A DNA stretch of 64,000 nt from Kitasatospora sp. NBC_00240. Its GTDB lineage: Bacteria; Actinomycetota; Actinomycetes; Streptomycetales; Streptomycetaceae. The notes beneath the pieces are model-generated. The model saw only the letters and a list, made by a program, of their open reading frames with translations, had not been told where the DNA came from and did not search any database. The translations under genes were made by a program, and so were the position numbers. Below, in pieces: positions 25,699-34,605 of this stretch. Numbering within the stretch: position 1 is the stretch's first letter; every line of letters starts with the position of its first letter. The DNA lies in the NCBI RefSeq assembly GCF_026342405.1, contig NZ_JAPEMU010000001.1:5580001-5644000 (forward strand). Reading direction: 5' to 3'.

Positions 25699-26682
25699 CT
25701 ACCTGCGGGCCCCGGGGTGGCGGCTGCACCAGCCGTCCCACGCGGAGGACACCATCTCCTCGACGCCGTGCTCGGCGCTCCAGCCCAGCTCCTTGTGGAT
25801 CAGCTCGGCGGAGGCGACCACCCGGGCCGGGTCGCCGGCGCGGCGCGGGGTGACCTCGCCGGTGGCGTCGTACCCGGTCACCCGGCCGATCACGTCGAGC
25901 ATCTCCTTGACGGAGACGCCCTCGCCGCGGCCGATGTTCAGGATCAGCGAGGTCCCGCCGGCCGGGTCGGTGCTCATCCGGCGGGCCGCCGCGACGTGTG
26001 CCGAGGCGATGTCGGAGACGTGGATGAAGTCACGGACGCAGGTGCCGTCCGCGGTGGGGTAGTCGTCGCCGAAGATCCGCGGGGCCTGGCCGGCGGTGAG
26101 CCGCTCGAAGACCATCGGGACCAGGTTGTAGACGCCCGCGTCGGAGAGCTCCGGCGAGGCCGCGCCGGCCACGTTGAAGTAGCGCAGCGAGACGGTCGAC
26201 ATGCCGTAGGCCTTGCCGACGGCCGACACCAGCCACTCGCCCGCGAGCTTGGTCTCGCCGTACGGGCTCATCGGGTCGCAGGGCGTGTCCTCGGTGACGA
26301 GGTCGACGTCCGGCATGCCGTAGACGGCGGCGGAGGAGGAGAAGAGGAACCGCTTGACGCCGCCCTCGGCCGCCGCCTCCAGGACGGTCTGCAGGCCGGT
26401 GACGTTCTCCCGGTAGTAGAAGAAGGGCTGCTCGACGGACTCGCCGACCTGCTTCTTCGCGGCGAAGTGCAGGATGCCCTCGACCGCGTGGTCGCGGATG
26501 GCGCGGTCCAGCACGGCCCGGTCCAGGGTCGAGCCCTCGACCACGGCGACGCCCTCGGGCAGCCGGGTGCGGTCGCCGGTGCTGAAGTCGTCGAGGACGG
26601 CGACCCGCTCGCCCGCGTCGATGAGCTGACGCAGGACGTGCCCGCCGATGTATCCGGCCCCGCCGGTGATCAACCAAGTCAT
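25699..26682 (-). CDS. galE: UDP-glucose 4-epimerase
   Basis: A 327-residue extended SDR enzyme that interconverts UDP-glucose and UDP-galactose with NAD+. The Rossmann motif GGAGYIGGH begins at residue 7. The catalytic Ser lies in FSSSAAVYG and the Tyr-x-x-x-Lys pair in YGETKLAGEW. The substrate loop RYFNVAGA and GTCVRDFIHV are as expected. Length is normal. It stands alone rather than in a gal operon, so it may serve cell-envelope sugar supply. Confidence 0.95.
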   Translation of the reverse strand: MTWLITGGAGYIGGHVLRQLIDAGERVAVLDDFSTGDRTRLPEGVAVVEGSTLDRAVLDRAIRDHAVEGILHFAAKKQVGESVEQPFFYYRENVTGLQTVLEAAAEGGVKRFLFSSSAAVYGMPDVDLVTEDTPCDPMSPYGETKLAGEWLVSAVGKAYGMSTVSLRYFNVAGAASPELSDAGVYNLVPMVFERLTAGQAPRIFGDDYPTADGTCVRDFIHVSDIASAHVAAARRMSTDPAGGTSLILNIGRGEGVSVKEMLDVIGRVTGYDATGEVTPRRAGDPARVVASAELIHKELGWSAEHGVEEMVSSAWDGWCSRHPGARR

Positions 26683-26897
26683 GGCTGAATCCTAGGCGGT
26701 CCGTTCGACCGGCCGTCCCGGGTGATCGATCCGGGGGGTCGATCCGGGTGCCGGTGTCCGGGCGGTCCCGCCGGGCGAGTCGGCGCGCCGATTCGGACAA
26801 AGAGGTGAAATGCTGACAAAAATCTGGCCCTGTCCTCGACCTGAGGAGAGCTCTCCCCCGGGCCGGGCCGCGCCCGCACGGAACCGGAGGCAGCCAG

Positions 26898-28037
26898 GTG
26901 CACCCCAAGAAGGAACCCACCCGCCCGATCCCGGCTGGGCCCCGGCCGACCGGCCCGCGCACCCTCGACCGCCGGCTGGTCGCCGCCGGCACGGCGGCCG
27001 CGCTGACGGCGCTGGCCCTGGCGGGCTGCAGCAGCGGCTCCTCCACCTCGAACAGCTCCTCGCCCGGCGCCTCCGCCAGCAGCTCCGCCTCGGCCGCCGC
27101 CGGAAGCAACCAGCTGCAGGACGACTACCAGCGGGTGATCTCCGAGGTGCTGCCGTCGGTGGTCCAGATCACCACCGCGAACGGCCTGGGCTCGGGCATC
27201 GTCTACGACGACAAGGGCGACATCGTCACCAACGCCCACGTGGTGGGCACGGCCACCGCGATGACCGTCACCCTGGCCAACAGCACCAAGTCGCTGGACG
27301 CCACCCTGGTCGCCACCTACCCCGACTCCGACCTCGCGGTGATCAAGCTGAGCAGCCCGCCGAGCGGACTGAAGCCGGCCGTCTTCGCGGACAGCAAGAA
27401 GGTCGAACTCGGCCAGATCACCCTCGCCATGGGCAGCCCGCTCGGGCTCGCCAGCAGCGTCACCGAGGGCATCGTCTCGGCGACCGGCCGGACCGTCTCC
27501 GAGCCCGGGACGGGGGGCGCCCCGGGGGCGACCATCGGCAACATGGTGCAGACCTCGGCCGCCATCAACCCCGGCAACAGCGGCGGGGCGTTGGTGAACC
27601 TCGCCAGCCAGGTGATCGGCATCAACACCCTCGCCGCCACCGAGCCCGAGGGCAACGGCGCCGTCGCCCCCGGCATCGGCTTCGCCATCCCGGCGTCCAC
27701 CATCACCAGCATCACCGACCAGCTGATCAAGAGCGGCAAGGTCACCAACTCCGGCCGGGCCGCCCTCGGCATCACCGCCCGGACCTTCTTCAACGCGGAC
27801 TTCCAGCCGGCCGGCGCGGTGATCGTCACGGTGATCCCCGGCGGGCCCGCCGACTCGGCCGGGCTCCAGGTCGGGGACGTGATCACGAAGCTCGGCGACA
27901 CCGACATCACCACGCTGAACTCGCTCACCACGGTGCTGGCCTCACTCACCCCCGACAGCAAGGTCACCGTCACCTACCTCAGGGACGGTCAGTCCAAGAC
28001 CGCCGACGTCACCCTGGGCACCCTGCCCACCTCCTGA
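26898..28037 (+). CDS. HtrA/DegP-type serine protease lipoprotein with PDZ domain
   Basis: A 379-residue exported protease. The N-terminal hydrophobic segment ends in the lipobox LALAGC (Cys44), so it should be lipid-anchored outside the membrane. A Ser-rich linker follows, then a trypsin-like domain with the catalytic triad in TNAHVVG (His), DSDLAVI (Asp) and NPGNSGGAL (Ser), and a C-terminal PDZ domain (PGGPADSAGLQVGDVITKLG). Such proteases remove misfolded exported proteins. The GTG at 26898 has GGAG upstream. The convergent histidine kinase gene might sense envelope state, but no link is shown. Confidence 0.92.
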   Translation: MHPKKEPTRPIPAGPRPTGPRTLDRRLVAAGTAAALTALALAGCSSGSSTSNSSSPGASASSSASAAAGSNQLQDDYQRVISEVLPSVVQITTANGLGSGIVYDDKGDIVTNAHVVGTATAMTVTLANSTKSLDATLVATYPDSDLAVIKLSSPPSGLKPAVFADSKKVELGQITLAMGSPLGLASSVTEGIVSATGRTVSEPGTGGAPGATIGNMVQTSAAINPGNSGGALVNLASQVIGINTLAATEPEGNGAVAPGIGFAIPASTITSITDQLIKSGKVTNSGRAALGITARTFFNADFQPAGAVIVTVIPGGPADSAGLQVGDVITKLGDTDITTLNSLTTVLASLTPDSKVTVTYLRDGQSKTADVTLGTLPTS

Positions 28038-28039
28038 CC

Positions 28040-28076
28040 CTGCCGGCCGGACCGGGACCACCGGACCGGCCGGCAG
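28040..28076 (+). terminator. Terminator of the HtrA-type gene
   Basis: CTGCCGGCCGG (28040-28050) pairs perfectly with 28066-28076, three bases after the stop codon of the protease gene. Confidence 0.6.
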
Positions 28077-28172
28077 CACCAACCCGGCCCCGGCCGGCCG
28101 TCCGCGCACCGCGCAAGGGTCCGGACACCGCCGGGACCGTCCCTGCCCCGTACGCCGGTGCGGACGCAGGGC

Positions 28173-28212
28173 CGGCCGGGGCTCCGCCACTGCCTCGGCG
28201 GAGCCCCGGCCG
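28173..28212. terminator. Terminator hairpin between convergent genes
   Basis: A perfect 16-bp stem (28173-28188 with 28197-28212) has an 8-base loop. It lies between the HtrA-type gene and the histidine kinase gene and probably ends transcription of the latter. Confidence 0.75.
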
Positions 28213-28283
28213 TTCGCCCGCCCGGCTCCGGCCCGTGCCGTCCGGCCCCGCCGCCTGCCCCGGCTCGTCCGTCCGGCCCCGGG

Positions 28284-29507
28284 TCAGACCCGGCGGGCCG
28301 CCCGGGTGCGCCACGGCAGCTCGATCGTCACCGTGGTCGGGCCCCCCTCGGGGCTCTCCACCAGGAAGACCCCGTCCACCGCGCGGATCCGCTCGGCCAG
28401 CCCGGCCAGGCCGCTGCCCGGGTAGGGGGCGGCGCCGCCCTTGCCGTCGTCCTGGACGAGCAGCATCAGCCGGTCGGCGGCCCGCCAGAGGTCCACCGTG
28501 GCGGTGCGCGCCCCGGCGTGCTTGGAGACGTTGGTCAGCAGCTCGCTGACGGTGAAGTACGCGATGCCCTCCACCGCGGAGTCGGGGCGCTCGGCGAGGC
28601 CGCCCGAGGCCCGCAGGTCCACATGCACCTTGACGCCGCCGGGGACGGTGCAGCGGGCGGCGACCGCGGAGAGCGCCGCGTCCAGGCCGCGGTCCGTCAG
28701 CACGGCCGGGTGGATGCCCCGGGCGAGGTCCCGCAGCTCCTGGAGGGCGAGCTTCACCTCGCCGTGCGCGGCGCCGACCATCTTCGCGGCGGCCTCCACG
28801 GTGTCCGGCGTCGGCTCGTCGGTCAGCTTCTCCTTGGCCAGGCCGAGGTCCATCGCCAGGGCCACCAGCCGGGCCTGGGCACCGTCGTGCAGGTCCCGCT
28901 CGATCCGGCGCAGGTCGGCGGCGGCGGTGTCGACCACCGCGCCCCGGTCGTCCTCCAGCTCGCGGACCCGCTCGGACAGCGCGGTCGGGGCGAGCAGGCT
29001 CTCCAGCAGGATCCGGTCGATCGCGGTCTGGCAGCCCACCACCCAGGGCAGCACCGGCCAGCCCACCAGCAGGGACACCAGGGTGACGGCGAAGCTCAGG
29101 ACGCCCCAGGGCAGCAGCAGCACGTGGTAGAGCGCCGAGCGCCAGCCCAGGCCGTCGGTGAGCGCGGCGGTCGCCCAGCCGGCGATGCCCGGGCGGCGCA
29201 CCCGCAGCGGGTCCGGCTCGCCCACCACGGAGCCGGCCGAGCGGGCCCGGGCCCTGGCCAGCGCCCCCAGCCGGCGGCACCCCGCCAGCCCGAGGGCGAG
29301 CAGCGGCAGCCCGACCACGGTCACCGACAGGGCCACCCCGACGGAGATCAGCACCACCGTGAAGGTGAAGCCCGCGATCCCCAGCGGCAGGTTGAGGACC
29401 AGCTGCAGGACCTGCCGCCACATCTGCCCGCCGTACGCGGGGACGCGCTCACCCTGGGCGTTGCGCAGCCGGACGGTGTCCGCCGCGCGGTGGAGCAGAG
29501 GCTTCAT
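28284..29507 (-). CDS. Orphan NarL-type sensor histidine kinase
   Basis: A 407-residue membrane histidine kinase of the HisKA_3 class. Two pairs of hydrophobic helices lie in residues 35-75 and 125-160. The phosphoacceptor His208 is in RRIERDLHDGAQARL, and the ATPase domain has NVSKHAGA and DDGKGG with GSGLAGLAERI. Kinases of this class normally pair with a LuxR-type response regulator, but none is adjacent: the neighbours are the HtrA-type gene (convergent) and nuoA (divergent). The region upstream (29508-29786) contains the nuo promoter. Confidence 0.9.
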   Translation of the reverse strand: MKPLLHRAADTVRLRNAQGERVPAYGGQMWRQVLQLVLNLPLGIAGFTFTVVLISVGVALSVTVVGLPLLALGLAGCRRLGALARARARSAGSVVGEPDPLRVRRPGIAGWATAALTDGLGWRSALYHVLLLPWGVLSFAVTLVSLLVGWPVLPWVVGCQTAIDRILLESLLAPTALSERVRELEDDRGAVVDTAAADLRRIERDLHDGAQARLVALAMDLGLAKEKLTDEPTPDTVEAAAKMVGAAHGEVKLALQELRDLARGIHPAVLTDRGLDAALSAVAARCTVPGGVKVHVDLRASGGLAERPDSAVEGIAYFTVSELLTNVSKHAGARTATVDLWRAADRLMLLVQDDGKGGAAPYPGSGLAGLAERIRAVDGVFLVESPEGGPTTVTIELPWRTRAARRV

Positions 29508-29654
29508 CTGATGTCTACCGTCCCTCTAGGTCGAGCTCGTGCTCCCAGCTTCCCGGGTGGGCCGCGGGCGGGGCCATGGGGGTGATCCGTGTACCTGTCC
29601 GGGGGTTATCCCCACCCAGGCTCCGCCCCGGCCCGTCTTGGTCGGCGGGCAGGG

Positions 29655-29684
29655 TGTGGCAGCCGGTGGCGCTGCACTTAGACT
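29655..29684 (+). promoter_or_regulatory. Candidate promoter of the nuo operon
   Basis: TGTGGC, an 18-base spacer and TAGACT form a plausible sigma-HrdB type promoter about 100 bases before nuoA. A second possibility is TTGACG at 29691 with TAAAGA at 29712 (15-base spacing). Confidence 0.35.
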
Positions 29685-29786
29685 CACGCCTTGACGATGG
29701 TTATGGGTGCGTAAAGAACGCGGCAGTACGGTCCTCCGGGGATGTCCCGGCGGGGCCCGGAGCAAGGCCGATGTGGAGGGATACGC

Positions 29787-30203
29787 ATGAAGGGGCAGCA
29801 GGCAGCTGCCGTCGCGGCCGACCCTGCGGTGGGCAGCGGCTACTTCGACGCGTACGCCGCGGTGGGCCTGCTCGCCGTCGTCGGCGTGCTCTTCGTCGCC
29901 GTGGCGTTCTCCGCCAACCGGCTGCTGCGGCCGGCGGTGTACTCGCCGGAGAAACTCCTCGCCTACGAGTGCGGGGTCGACCCGGTCGGCGAGGACTGGG
30001 CGCACACCCAGATCCGCTACTACGTGTACGCGTTCCTGTATGTGATCTTCGCGGTCGACGCCATCTATCTGTTCCCCTGGGCGACGGTGTTCTCCGCCGC
30101 CGGGTACGGCGCGGGCACGCTGGTCGAGATGTTCGTCTTCATCGGCTTCCTCGCGGTCGGCCTGCTCTACGCCTGGAAGAAGGGCGTTCTGGAATGGACG
30201 TGA
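29787..30203 (+). CDS. nuoA: NADH-quinone oxidoreductase subunit A
   Basis: A 138-residue membrane subunit of complex I with three helices. The loop between helix 1 and 2 carries the conserved KLLAYECGVDPVGEDW, whose Cys is the family hallmark, and YYVYAFLYVIFAVDAIYLFPW follows. It forms part of the quinone-entry region with NuoH. The ATG at 29787 has GGAGGG five bases upstream. It is the first gene of a compact operon in which almost all stops and starts overlap. Confidence 0.95.
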   Translation: MKGQQAAAVAADPAVGSGYFDAYAAVGLLAVVGVLFVAVAFSANRLLRPAVYSPEKLLAYECGVDPVGEDWAHTQIRYYVYAFLYVIFAVDAIYLFPWATVFSAAGYGAGTLVEMFVFIGFLAVGLLYAWKKGVLEWT

Positions 30204-30841
30204 CCCACAGCCACCCGCACGGCCACGCCCACGGCGGCGACTCCGCCGGAGCCGTCCCGCTCGGCATGCCCGACCCCGCCCGCCCCGGCGGGCCGGCCGA
30301 GCAGCCGCGGTTGGGCCCGCTCGCCCGGCTGGCGCCGGACCCGGTCAAGGTGGTGCTCAACTGGGGGCGCCGCTACAGCCTCTGGTGCTTCAACTTCGGC
30401 CTGGCCTGCTGTGCGATCGAGTTCATCGCCGCGTCCATGGCCAAGCACGACTTCATCCGGATGGGTGTCATCCCGTTCGCACCCGGCCCGCGCCAGGCCG
30501 ACCTGATGATCGTCTCGGGCACGGTGACCGACAAGATGGCTCCCGCCGTCAAGCGGCTGTACGAGCAGATGCCCGAACCCAAGTACGTCATCTCCTTCGG
30601 TGCCTGCTCCAACTCCGGCGGCCCGTACTGGGACTCCTACTCGGTCACCAAGGGCGTCGACCAGATCATCCCGGTCGACGTCTACGTGCCGGGCTGCCCG
30701 CCGCGCCCCGAGGCGCTGCTCCAGGGCATCCTCAAGCTGCAGGAGAAGATCGCGGCCGAATCGCTGCCCGAGCGCTACGCCGCCCCGGCGTCCGCGCTGC
30801 GCCGGCCGCTGGTCGCCGGGCCCGAGGGCGGCCGTCCGTGA
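30194..30841 (+). CDS. nuoB: NADH-quinone oxidoreductase subunit B with His-rich N-terminus
   Basis: A 215-residue subunit carrying the terminal N2 4Fe-4S cluster that passes electrons to quinone. Ligands are visible: the adjacent Cys pair in GLACCAIEF, the Cys in SFGACSNSGG and the Cys in VPGCPPRPEALL. Residues 4-14 form a His-rich stretch (THSHPHGHAHGGD) not needed in the core fold. The ATG overlaps the nuoA end by 10 bases. Its normal partner NuoD, which completes the quinone site, is missing from this operon. Confidence 0.95.
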   Translation: MDVTHSHPHGHAHGGDSAGAVPLGMPDPARPGGPAEQPRLGPLARLAPDPVKVVLNWGRRYSLWCFNFGLACCAIEFIAASMAKHDFIRMGVIPFAPGPRQADLMIVSGTVTDKMAPAVKRLYEQMPEPKYVISFGACSNSGGPYWDSYSVTKGVDQIIPVDVYVPGCPPRPEALLQGILKLQEKIAAESLPERYAAPASALRRPLVAGPEGGRP

Positions 30842-32019
30842 GCTTCGACCGCACCCCCGAGGAACTCGCCGCGTCGATCGGCGAGTGGGCGACCGCCGCC
30901 GAGGCGTACGAGCTGATCACCGTCGACGTGCCCGCCGAGCACTGGATCGAGGCACTGACGGCGGCCCGGGACATCCTCGGTCTGAGCTGGTTCGACTGGC
31001 TGAGCGCCGTCGACGAACTGGCCGAGGGCTTCTCCGTCGCCGCCCACCTGGCCGCCCTCGACGACACCGGTGTCCGGCACCTGCTGGTCCGCACCCGGGT
31101 GCCGCGCGAGCGGGCCGTGCTGCCGACCGCCATCGGCGTCTACGCCGGTGCCGGCTGGCACGAGCGCGAGACCCACGAGATGTTCGGCATCGACTTCGCC
31201 GGCCACCCGCACCTGGTCACCCTGCTGCTGCCGGACGGCTTCGAGGGCCACCCGCTGCGCAAGGAGTTCGTGCTGGCGGCCCGGGTCGCCAAGGCCTGGC
31301 CCGGCGCCAAGGAGCCGGGCGAGTCCGAGGGGGACGGCCCCGCCCGGCGCAAGATGCAGCCGGCCGGTGTGCCCGACCCGAACGAGTGGGGGCCGCTCAA
31401 GGGCACCCTGCCGCCCGTCGCCGAACGCCCCGCCCGGGGCGCCCGCGCGACCGGTGCGGCGGGGCGCGCCCCGCGCGCCCCCGGGGCTGCTGGTGCCGCT
31501 GCTGTTGGGGCTGCTGGTGCTGCTGGTGCTGCCGGCGAGGGTGGGCCCGCGATCCGGGCCGACCGGCCCCGGCGCACCCGGTCCATCACGGAGGGGTCGG
31601 CCAGCCAGAGCGCGGCGACCCCGGCCGGGGCACCCGCCGAGCCGGCGGCCGCCACGCCGACGGTGACTCCGCCGGCCGCCACCCCGCCGGCGCCCGCCCG
31701 GACGCAGTCCTCCGACGCGCCCTGGCACGCACCGGTGCCCGCCCACGGGCCCGTCGACAAGCCGGCCCCGCCGACGCCGGACGTACCCGCCGAGCCGCCG
31801 GCCACCCCGGCACCTGAAGCCCCGAAGCCTGAAGCCCCGAAGCCCGAAGCCCCGAAGCCCGACGCCGTGCAGCCCGAAGCCCCGAAGCCCGAAGCAGCGG
31901 AGCCCGAGGCCGCGGAGCCCGAGGCCCGACAGCCGTCCGCCGCCGAGCCCGAGGCCGGGACGCCCGAAGCCCCCGAGACCGGCACCGACCGGCCCACCCA
32001 GGAAGGAGACAGCGCGTGA
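30838..32019 (+). CDS. nuoC: NuoC-like subunit with long Pro/Ala/Glu tail
   Basis: A 393-residue protein. Residues 1-195 are a NuoC (30 kDa subunit) domain with the signature GAGWHERETHEMFGIDFAGH and HPLRKEF. Residues 195-393 are a long low-complexity tail: first an Ala/Gly run, then Pro/Ala/Thr sequence and tandem Glu-Ala-Pro-Lys-Pro repeats (about 31816-31920). Typical NuoC ends soon after HPLRKEF. NuoC normally bridges NuoB and NuoD; with no NuoD present the tail could have another contact role, but this is speculation. The GTG start overlaps nuoB by four bases. Confidence 0.85.
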   Translation: MSFDRTPEELAASIGEWATAAEAYELITVDVPAEHWIEALTAARDILGLSWFDWLSAVDELAEGFSVAAHLAALDDTGVRHLLVRTRVPRERAVLPTAIGVYAGAGWHERETHEMFGIDFAGHPHLVTLLLPDGFEGHPLRKEFVLAARVAKAWPGAKEPGESEGDGPARRKMQPAGVPDPNEWGPLKGTLPPVAERPARGARATGAAGRAPRAPGAAGAAAVGAAGAAGAAGEGGPAIRADRPRRTRSITEGSASQSAATPAGAPAEPAAATPTVTPPAATPPAPARTQSSDAPWHAPVPAHGPVDKPAPPTPDVPAEPPATPAPEAPKPEAPKPEAPKPDAVQPEAPKPEAAEPEAAEPEARQPSAAEPEAGTPEAPETGTDRPTQEGDSA

Positions 32020-32975
32020 ACCTGCTCGACACGCTGCTGCGCTGCGTCGCCGCGCTCGTCGTCTTCCTCACCTTCCCGCTGATCATCGGCCAGACCGAGC
32101 ACAAGGTGATGGCCCACATGCAGGGCCGGCTCGGCCCGATGTACGCGGGCGGGTTCCACGGCTGGGCGCAGCTGGTCGCCGACGGCGTCAAGTTCGCGCA
32201 GAAGGAGGACATCGTCCCCGCCGGGGCGGACCGCCGGGTGTTCCAGCTGGCGCCGGCCGTCTCGCTGCTGCCGTACCTGATCGTGCTGCTGGTGATCCCG
32301 GTCGGCCCGGACGGCTTCGTCGGCCAGGCCGTCGACGCCGGGCTGTTCTTCGTGCTGGCCGTGATGGGCGTCGGCGTGATCGGCAAGCTGATGGCCGGCT
32401 GGGCCTCCGCCAACAAGTTCTCGCTGCTCGGCGGCCTGCGCACGGCCGCCCAGCTGATGTCGTACGAGCTGCCGATGGTGCTCGCCGCCGCCTCGGTGGC
32501 GATGGCCGCCGGGACGCTCTCGCTGCCCGGCATCGTGGACGCCTTCGAGTGGTACTGGATCCCGTGGCAGGCGATCGGCGCGTTCGTCTTCTTCACGGCC
32601 GGCCTGGCCGAGCTGCAACGGCCGCCGTTCGACATGCCGGTCGCCGACTCCGAGATCATCTTCGGCGCGTACACCGAGTACACCGGCCTGCGCTTCGCGT
32701 TCTTCCTGCTCTCCGAGTACGCCGGGATCCTGGTGATCTCCGCGCTCACCGCCGTGCTCTTCCTGGGCGGCTGGCACGGGCCGCTGCCCGACGACCTCGG
32801 CTGGCTCTGGACCGTCCTCAAGACCTTCGCCCTGGCCTTCGTGGTCATCTGGCTGCGGGTCACCTACCCCCGGCTGCGCGAGGACCAGCTGATGCGGTTC
32901 GCGTGGACCGTCCTGATCCCGCTCGCCCTCGTCCAGCTCGCCCTGACCGGCGTCATCAAGGTGGCGATCTCCTGA
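32016..32975 (+). CDS. nuoH: NADH-quinone oxidoreductase subunit H
   Basis: A 319-residue membrane subunit with about eight helices that forms the quinone chamber. Conserved segments include QGRLGPMYAGGFHGWAQLVA with DGVKFAQKEDIVPAGADR, QLMSYELPMVL, and ELQRPPFDMPVADSEIIFGA with YTEYTGLRFAFF, which hold the acidic residues of the E-channel. The GTG start overlaps nuoC by four bases and the nuoI ATG overlaps the stop by one. Confidence 0.95.
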   Translation: MNLLDTLLRCVAALVVFLTFPLIIGQTEHKVMAHMQGRLGPMYAGGFHGWAQLVADGVKFAQKEDIVPAGADRRVFQLAPAVSLLPYLIVLLVIPVGPDGFVGQAVDAGLFFVLAVMGVGVIGKLMAGWASANKFSLLGGLRTAAQLMSYELPMVLAAASVAMAAGTLSLPGIVDAFEWYWIPWQAIGAFVFFTAGLAELQRPPFDMPVADSEIIFGAYTEYTGLRFAFFLLSEYAGILVISALTAVLFLGGWHGPLPDDLGWLWTVLKTFALAFVVIWLRVTYPRLREDQLMRFAWTVLIPLALVQLALTGVIKVAIS

Positions 32976-33523
32976 TGAGCTTCCCCGGCTCCGGCCTGGC
33001 CAAGGGCCTGGCCGTCACCCTGCGGACGATGACGAAGAAGACCGTCACCGCGCAGTACCCCGACGTGCAGCCCGACCTCCCGCCGCGCACCCGCGGCGTG
33101 ATCGCGCTGCTGGAGGAGAACTGCACCGTCTGCATGCTCTGCGCCCGCGAGTGCCCGGACTGGTGCATCTACATCGACTCCCACAAGGAGACGCTGCCCG
33201 CCGCCGACCCGAACGCCCGCGCCCGCACCCGCAACGTGCTGGACCGGTTCGCGATCGACTTCTCGCTCTGCATGTACTGCGGCATCTGCATCGAGGTCTG
33301 CCCCTTCGACGCGCTGTTCTGGTCACCGGAGTTCGAGTACGCGGAGACCGACATCCTGGAGCTGACCCACGAGCGGGACAAGCTCCGCGAGTGGATGTGG
33401 ACCGTACCGGCGCCGCCCGCCCTGGACCCGGCGGCCGAGGAGCCCAAGGAGATCGCGACCGCCCGCAAGGCGGCCGAGAAGCTGGCCGCGGCCGCGGCCG
33501 TCGAGGCGGGTGGGTCCGAGTGA
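32975..33523 (+). CDS. nuoI: NADH-quinone oxidoreductase subunit I
   Basis: A 182-residue ferredoxin-like subunit with two 4Fe-4S motifs, CTVCMLCARECP and CMYCGICIEVCP, that carry the N6a and N6b clusters. The C-terminal tail is Ala/Lys-rich. It would pass electrons to NuoB. With no NuoE, F or G, a ferredoxin or another reduced donor could feed these clusters directly. The start ATG overlaps the nuoH stop (TGATG). Confidence 0.95.
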   Translation: MSFPGSGLAKGLAVTLRTMTKKTVTAQYPDVQPDLPPRTRGVIALLEENCTVCMLCARECPDWCIYIDSHKETLPAADPNARARTRNVLDRFAIDFSLCMYCGICIEVCPFDALFWSPEFEYAETDILELTHERDKLREWMWTVPAPPALDPAAEEPKEIATARKAAEKLAAAAAVEAGGSE

Positions 33524-34233
33524 GCGCGCTGCTCGCCGCGGCCGGCCCGCTGGAGCCCGCCGCCCGCTCCTTCCTCTCCCCGACCGGCGTCGAGATCGTC
33601 TTCCTGCTGGTCGGCGTCGCCGTGCTCGGCTCCGCCCTGGTCGCCGTCACCACCAAGCAGCTGGTGCACGCCGCGCTCTGGCTGGTCGTCGCGCTCGGCG
33701 GGCTGGCGGTGGAGTTCCTGCTGCTCACCGCCGAGTTCATCGCCTGGGTGCAGGTGCTCATCTACCTCGGCTCGGTCGTGGTGCTGGTGCTGTTCGGGCT
33801 GATGCTCACCAAGGCCCCGATCGGGCGCTCGCCCGACGCGGACTCCGGCAACCGCTGGGTCGCCCTGGTGGTGGCGCTCGCCGCCGCGGGCACCCTGGTG
33901 ACCCTGATGGTGGACGCCTTCCGCAGCGCCTGGATCGACCTCGGCGCCGGCGGCGGCTCCACCCGGGCCACCGGGACCAGCCTGTTCCGGCACTGGGTGC
34001 TGCCCTTCGAGGCGCTGTCCGTCCTGCTGCTGGCCGCCCTGGTCGGCGCCGTCGTGCTGTCCCGCGGCGGCAGGGGCAAGGTCCCGGCCCCCCGGGCCGG
34101 CAAGCTGCGGGCCGGCAAGCCCGTCGGCACCCCGGGCCGCGCCGTTCCGCCGCCCGCCGGACCGGACGGCGGAGCCCCGATGCCCGCCGACCCGGCGCCC
34201 GCCGCCTCGACGACCCCTCCGCAGGAGCGCTGA
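33520..34233 (+). CDS. nuoJ: NADH-quinone oxidoreductase subunit J
   Basis: A 237-residue subunit with five predicted helices, including the conserved HAALWLVVALGGLAVEFLLL and EFIAWVQVLIYLGSVVVLVL (the helix with a pi-bulge that couples quinone reduction to proton movement). The last 60 residues are a Pro/Gly/Ala-rich cytoplasmic tail longer than usual. The GTG start overlaps nuoI by four bases. Confidence 0.94.
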   Translation: MSALLAAAGPLEPAARSFLSPTGVEIVFLLVGVAVLGSALVAVTTKQLVHAALWLVVALGGLAVEFLLLTAEFIAWVQVLIYLGSVVVLVLFGLMLTKAPIGRSPDADSGNRWVALVVALAAAGTLVTLMVDAFRSAWIDLGAGGGSTRATGTSLFRHWVLPFEALSVLLLAALVGAVVLSRGGRGKVPAPRAGKLRAGKPVGTPGRAVPPPAGPDGGAPMPADPAPAASTTPPQER

Positions 34234-34239
34234 CCGCCG

Positions 34240-34605
34240 ATGCACCTCGCCTACCCAGCCGTCCTCGCCGCGCTGCTCTTCAGCGTCGGCGTGTACGGCG
34301 TGCTCGCCCGGCGCAACGTCGTCCTGGTGCTGATGTCCGTCGAGCTGATGCTCAACGCCGTCAACCTCGACCTGGTCGCCTTCGACGCCTGGCTGCGCGA
34401 CTCGCTGCACGCCGGACAGGCCCTCACCCTCTTCGTGATCACCGTCGCCGCCGCCGAGATCGGACTCGGCCTGGCGATCGTCCTGCTGGTCTTCCGGACC
34501 AGGGGCACCGCCGACATCGACCGGATCACCGCGCTCGGCGACCCGGCCGAGGCCGCCCAGGCGCCCGCCTCGGCCGACACCCTGAAGGGCCGGGCCGCCG
34601 CATGA
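34240..34605 (+). CDS. nuoK: NADH-quinone oxidoreductase subunit K
   Basis: A 121-residue three-helix subunit. The conserved acidic residues lie in MSVELMLNAVNLDLVAF and in AAAEIGLGLAIVLLVFR, both needed for proton translocation. Family members are usually about 100 residues; the extra 20 are an Ala-rich C-terminal tail. Its stop overlaps the nuoL start (ATGA). Confidence 0.95.
   Translation: MHLAYPAVLAALLFSVGVYGVLARRNVVLVLMSVELMLNAVNLDLVAFDAWLRDSLHAGQALTLFVITVAAAEIGLGLAIVLLVFRTRGTADIDRITALGDPAEAAQAPASADTLKGRAAA

Noticed and set aside
31486..31560. Leu/Val-rich helix in a second frame within nuoC, considered as a separate membrane microprotein
   Set aside because: No start codon with ribosome site and the surrounding second-frame sequence is not protein-like. 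Kept only as a codon-bias observation.
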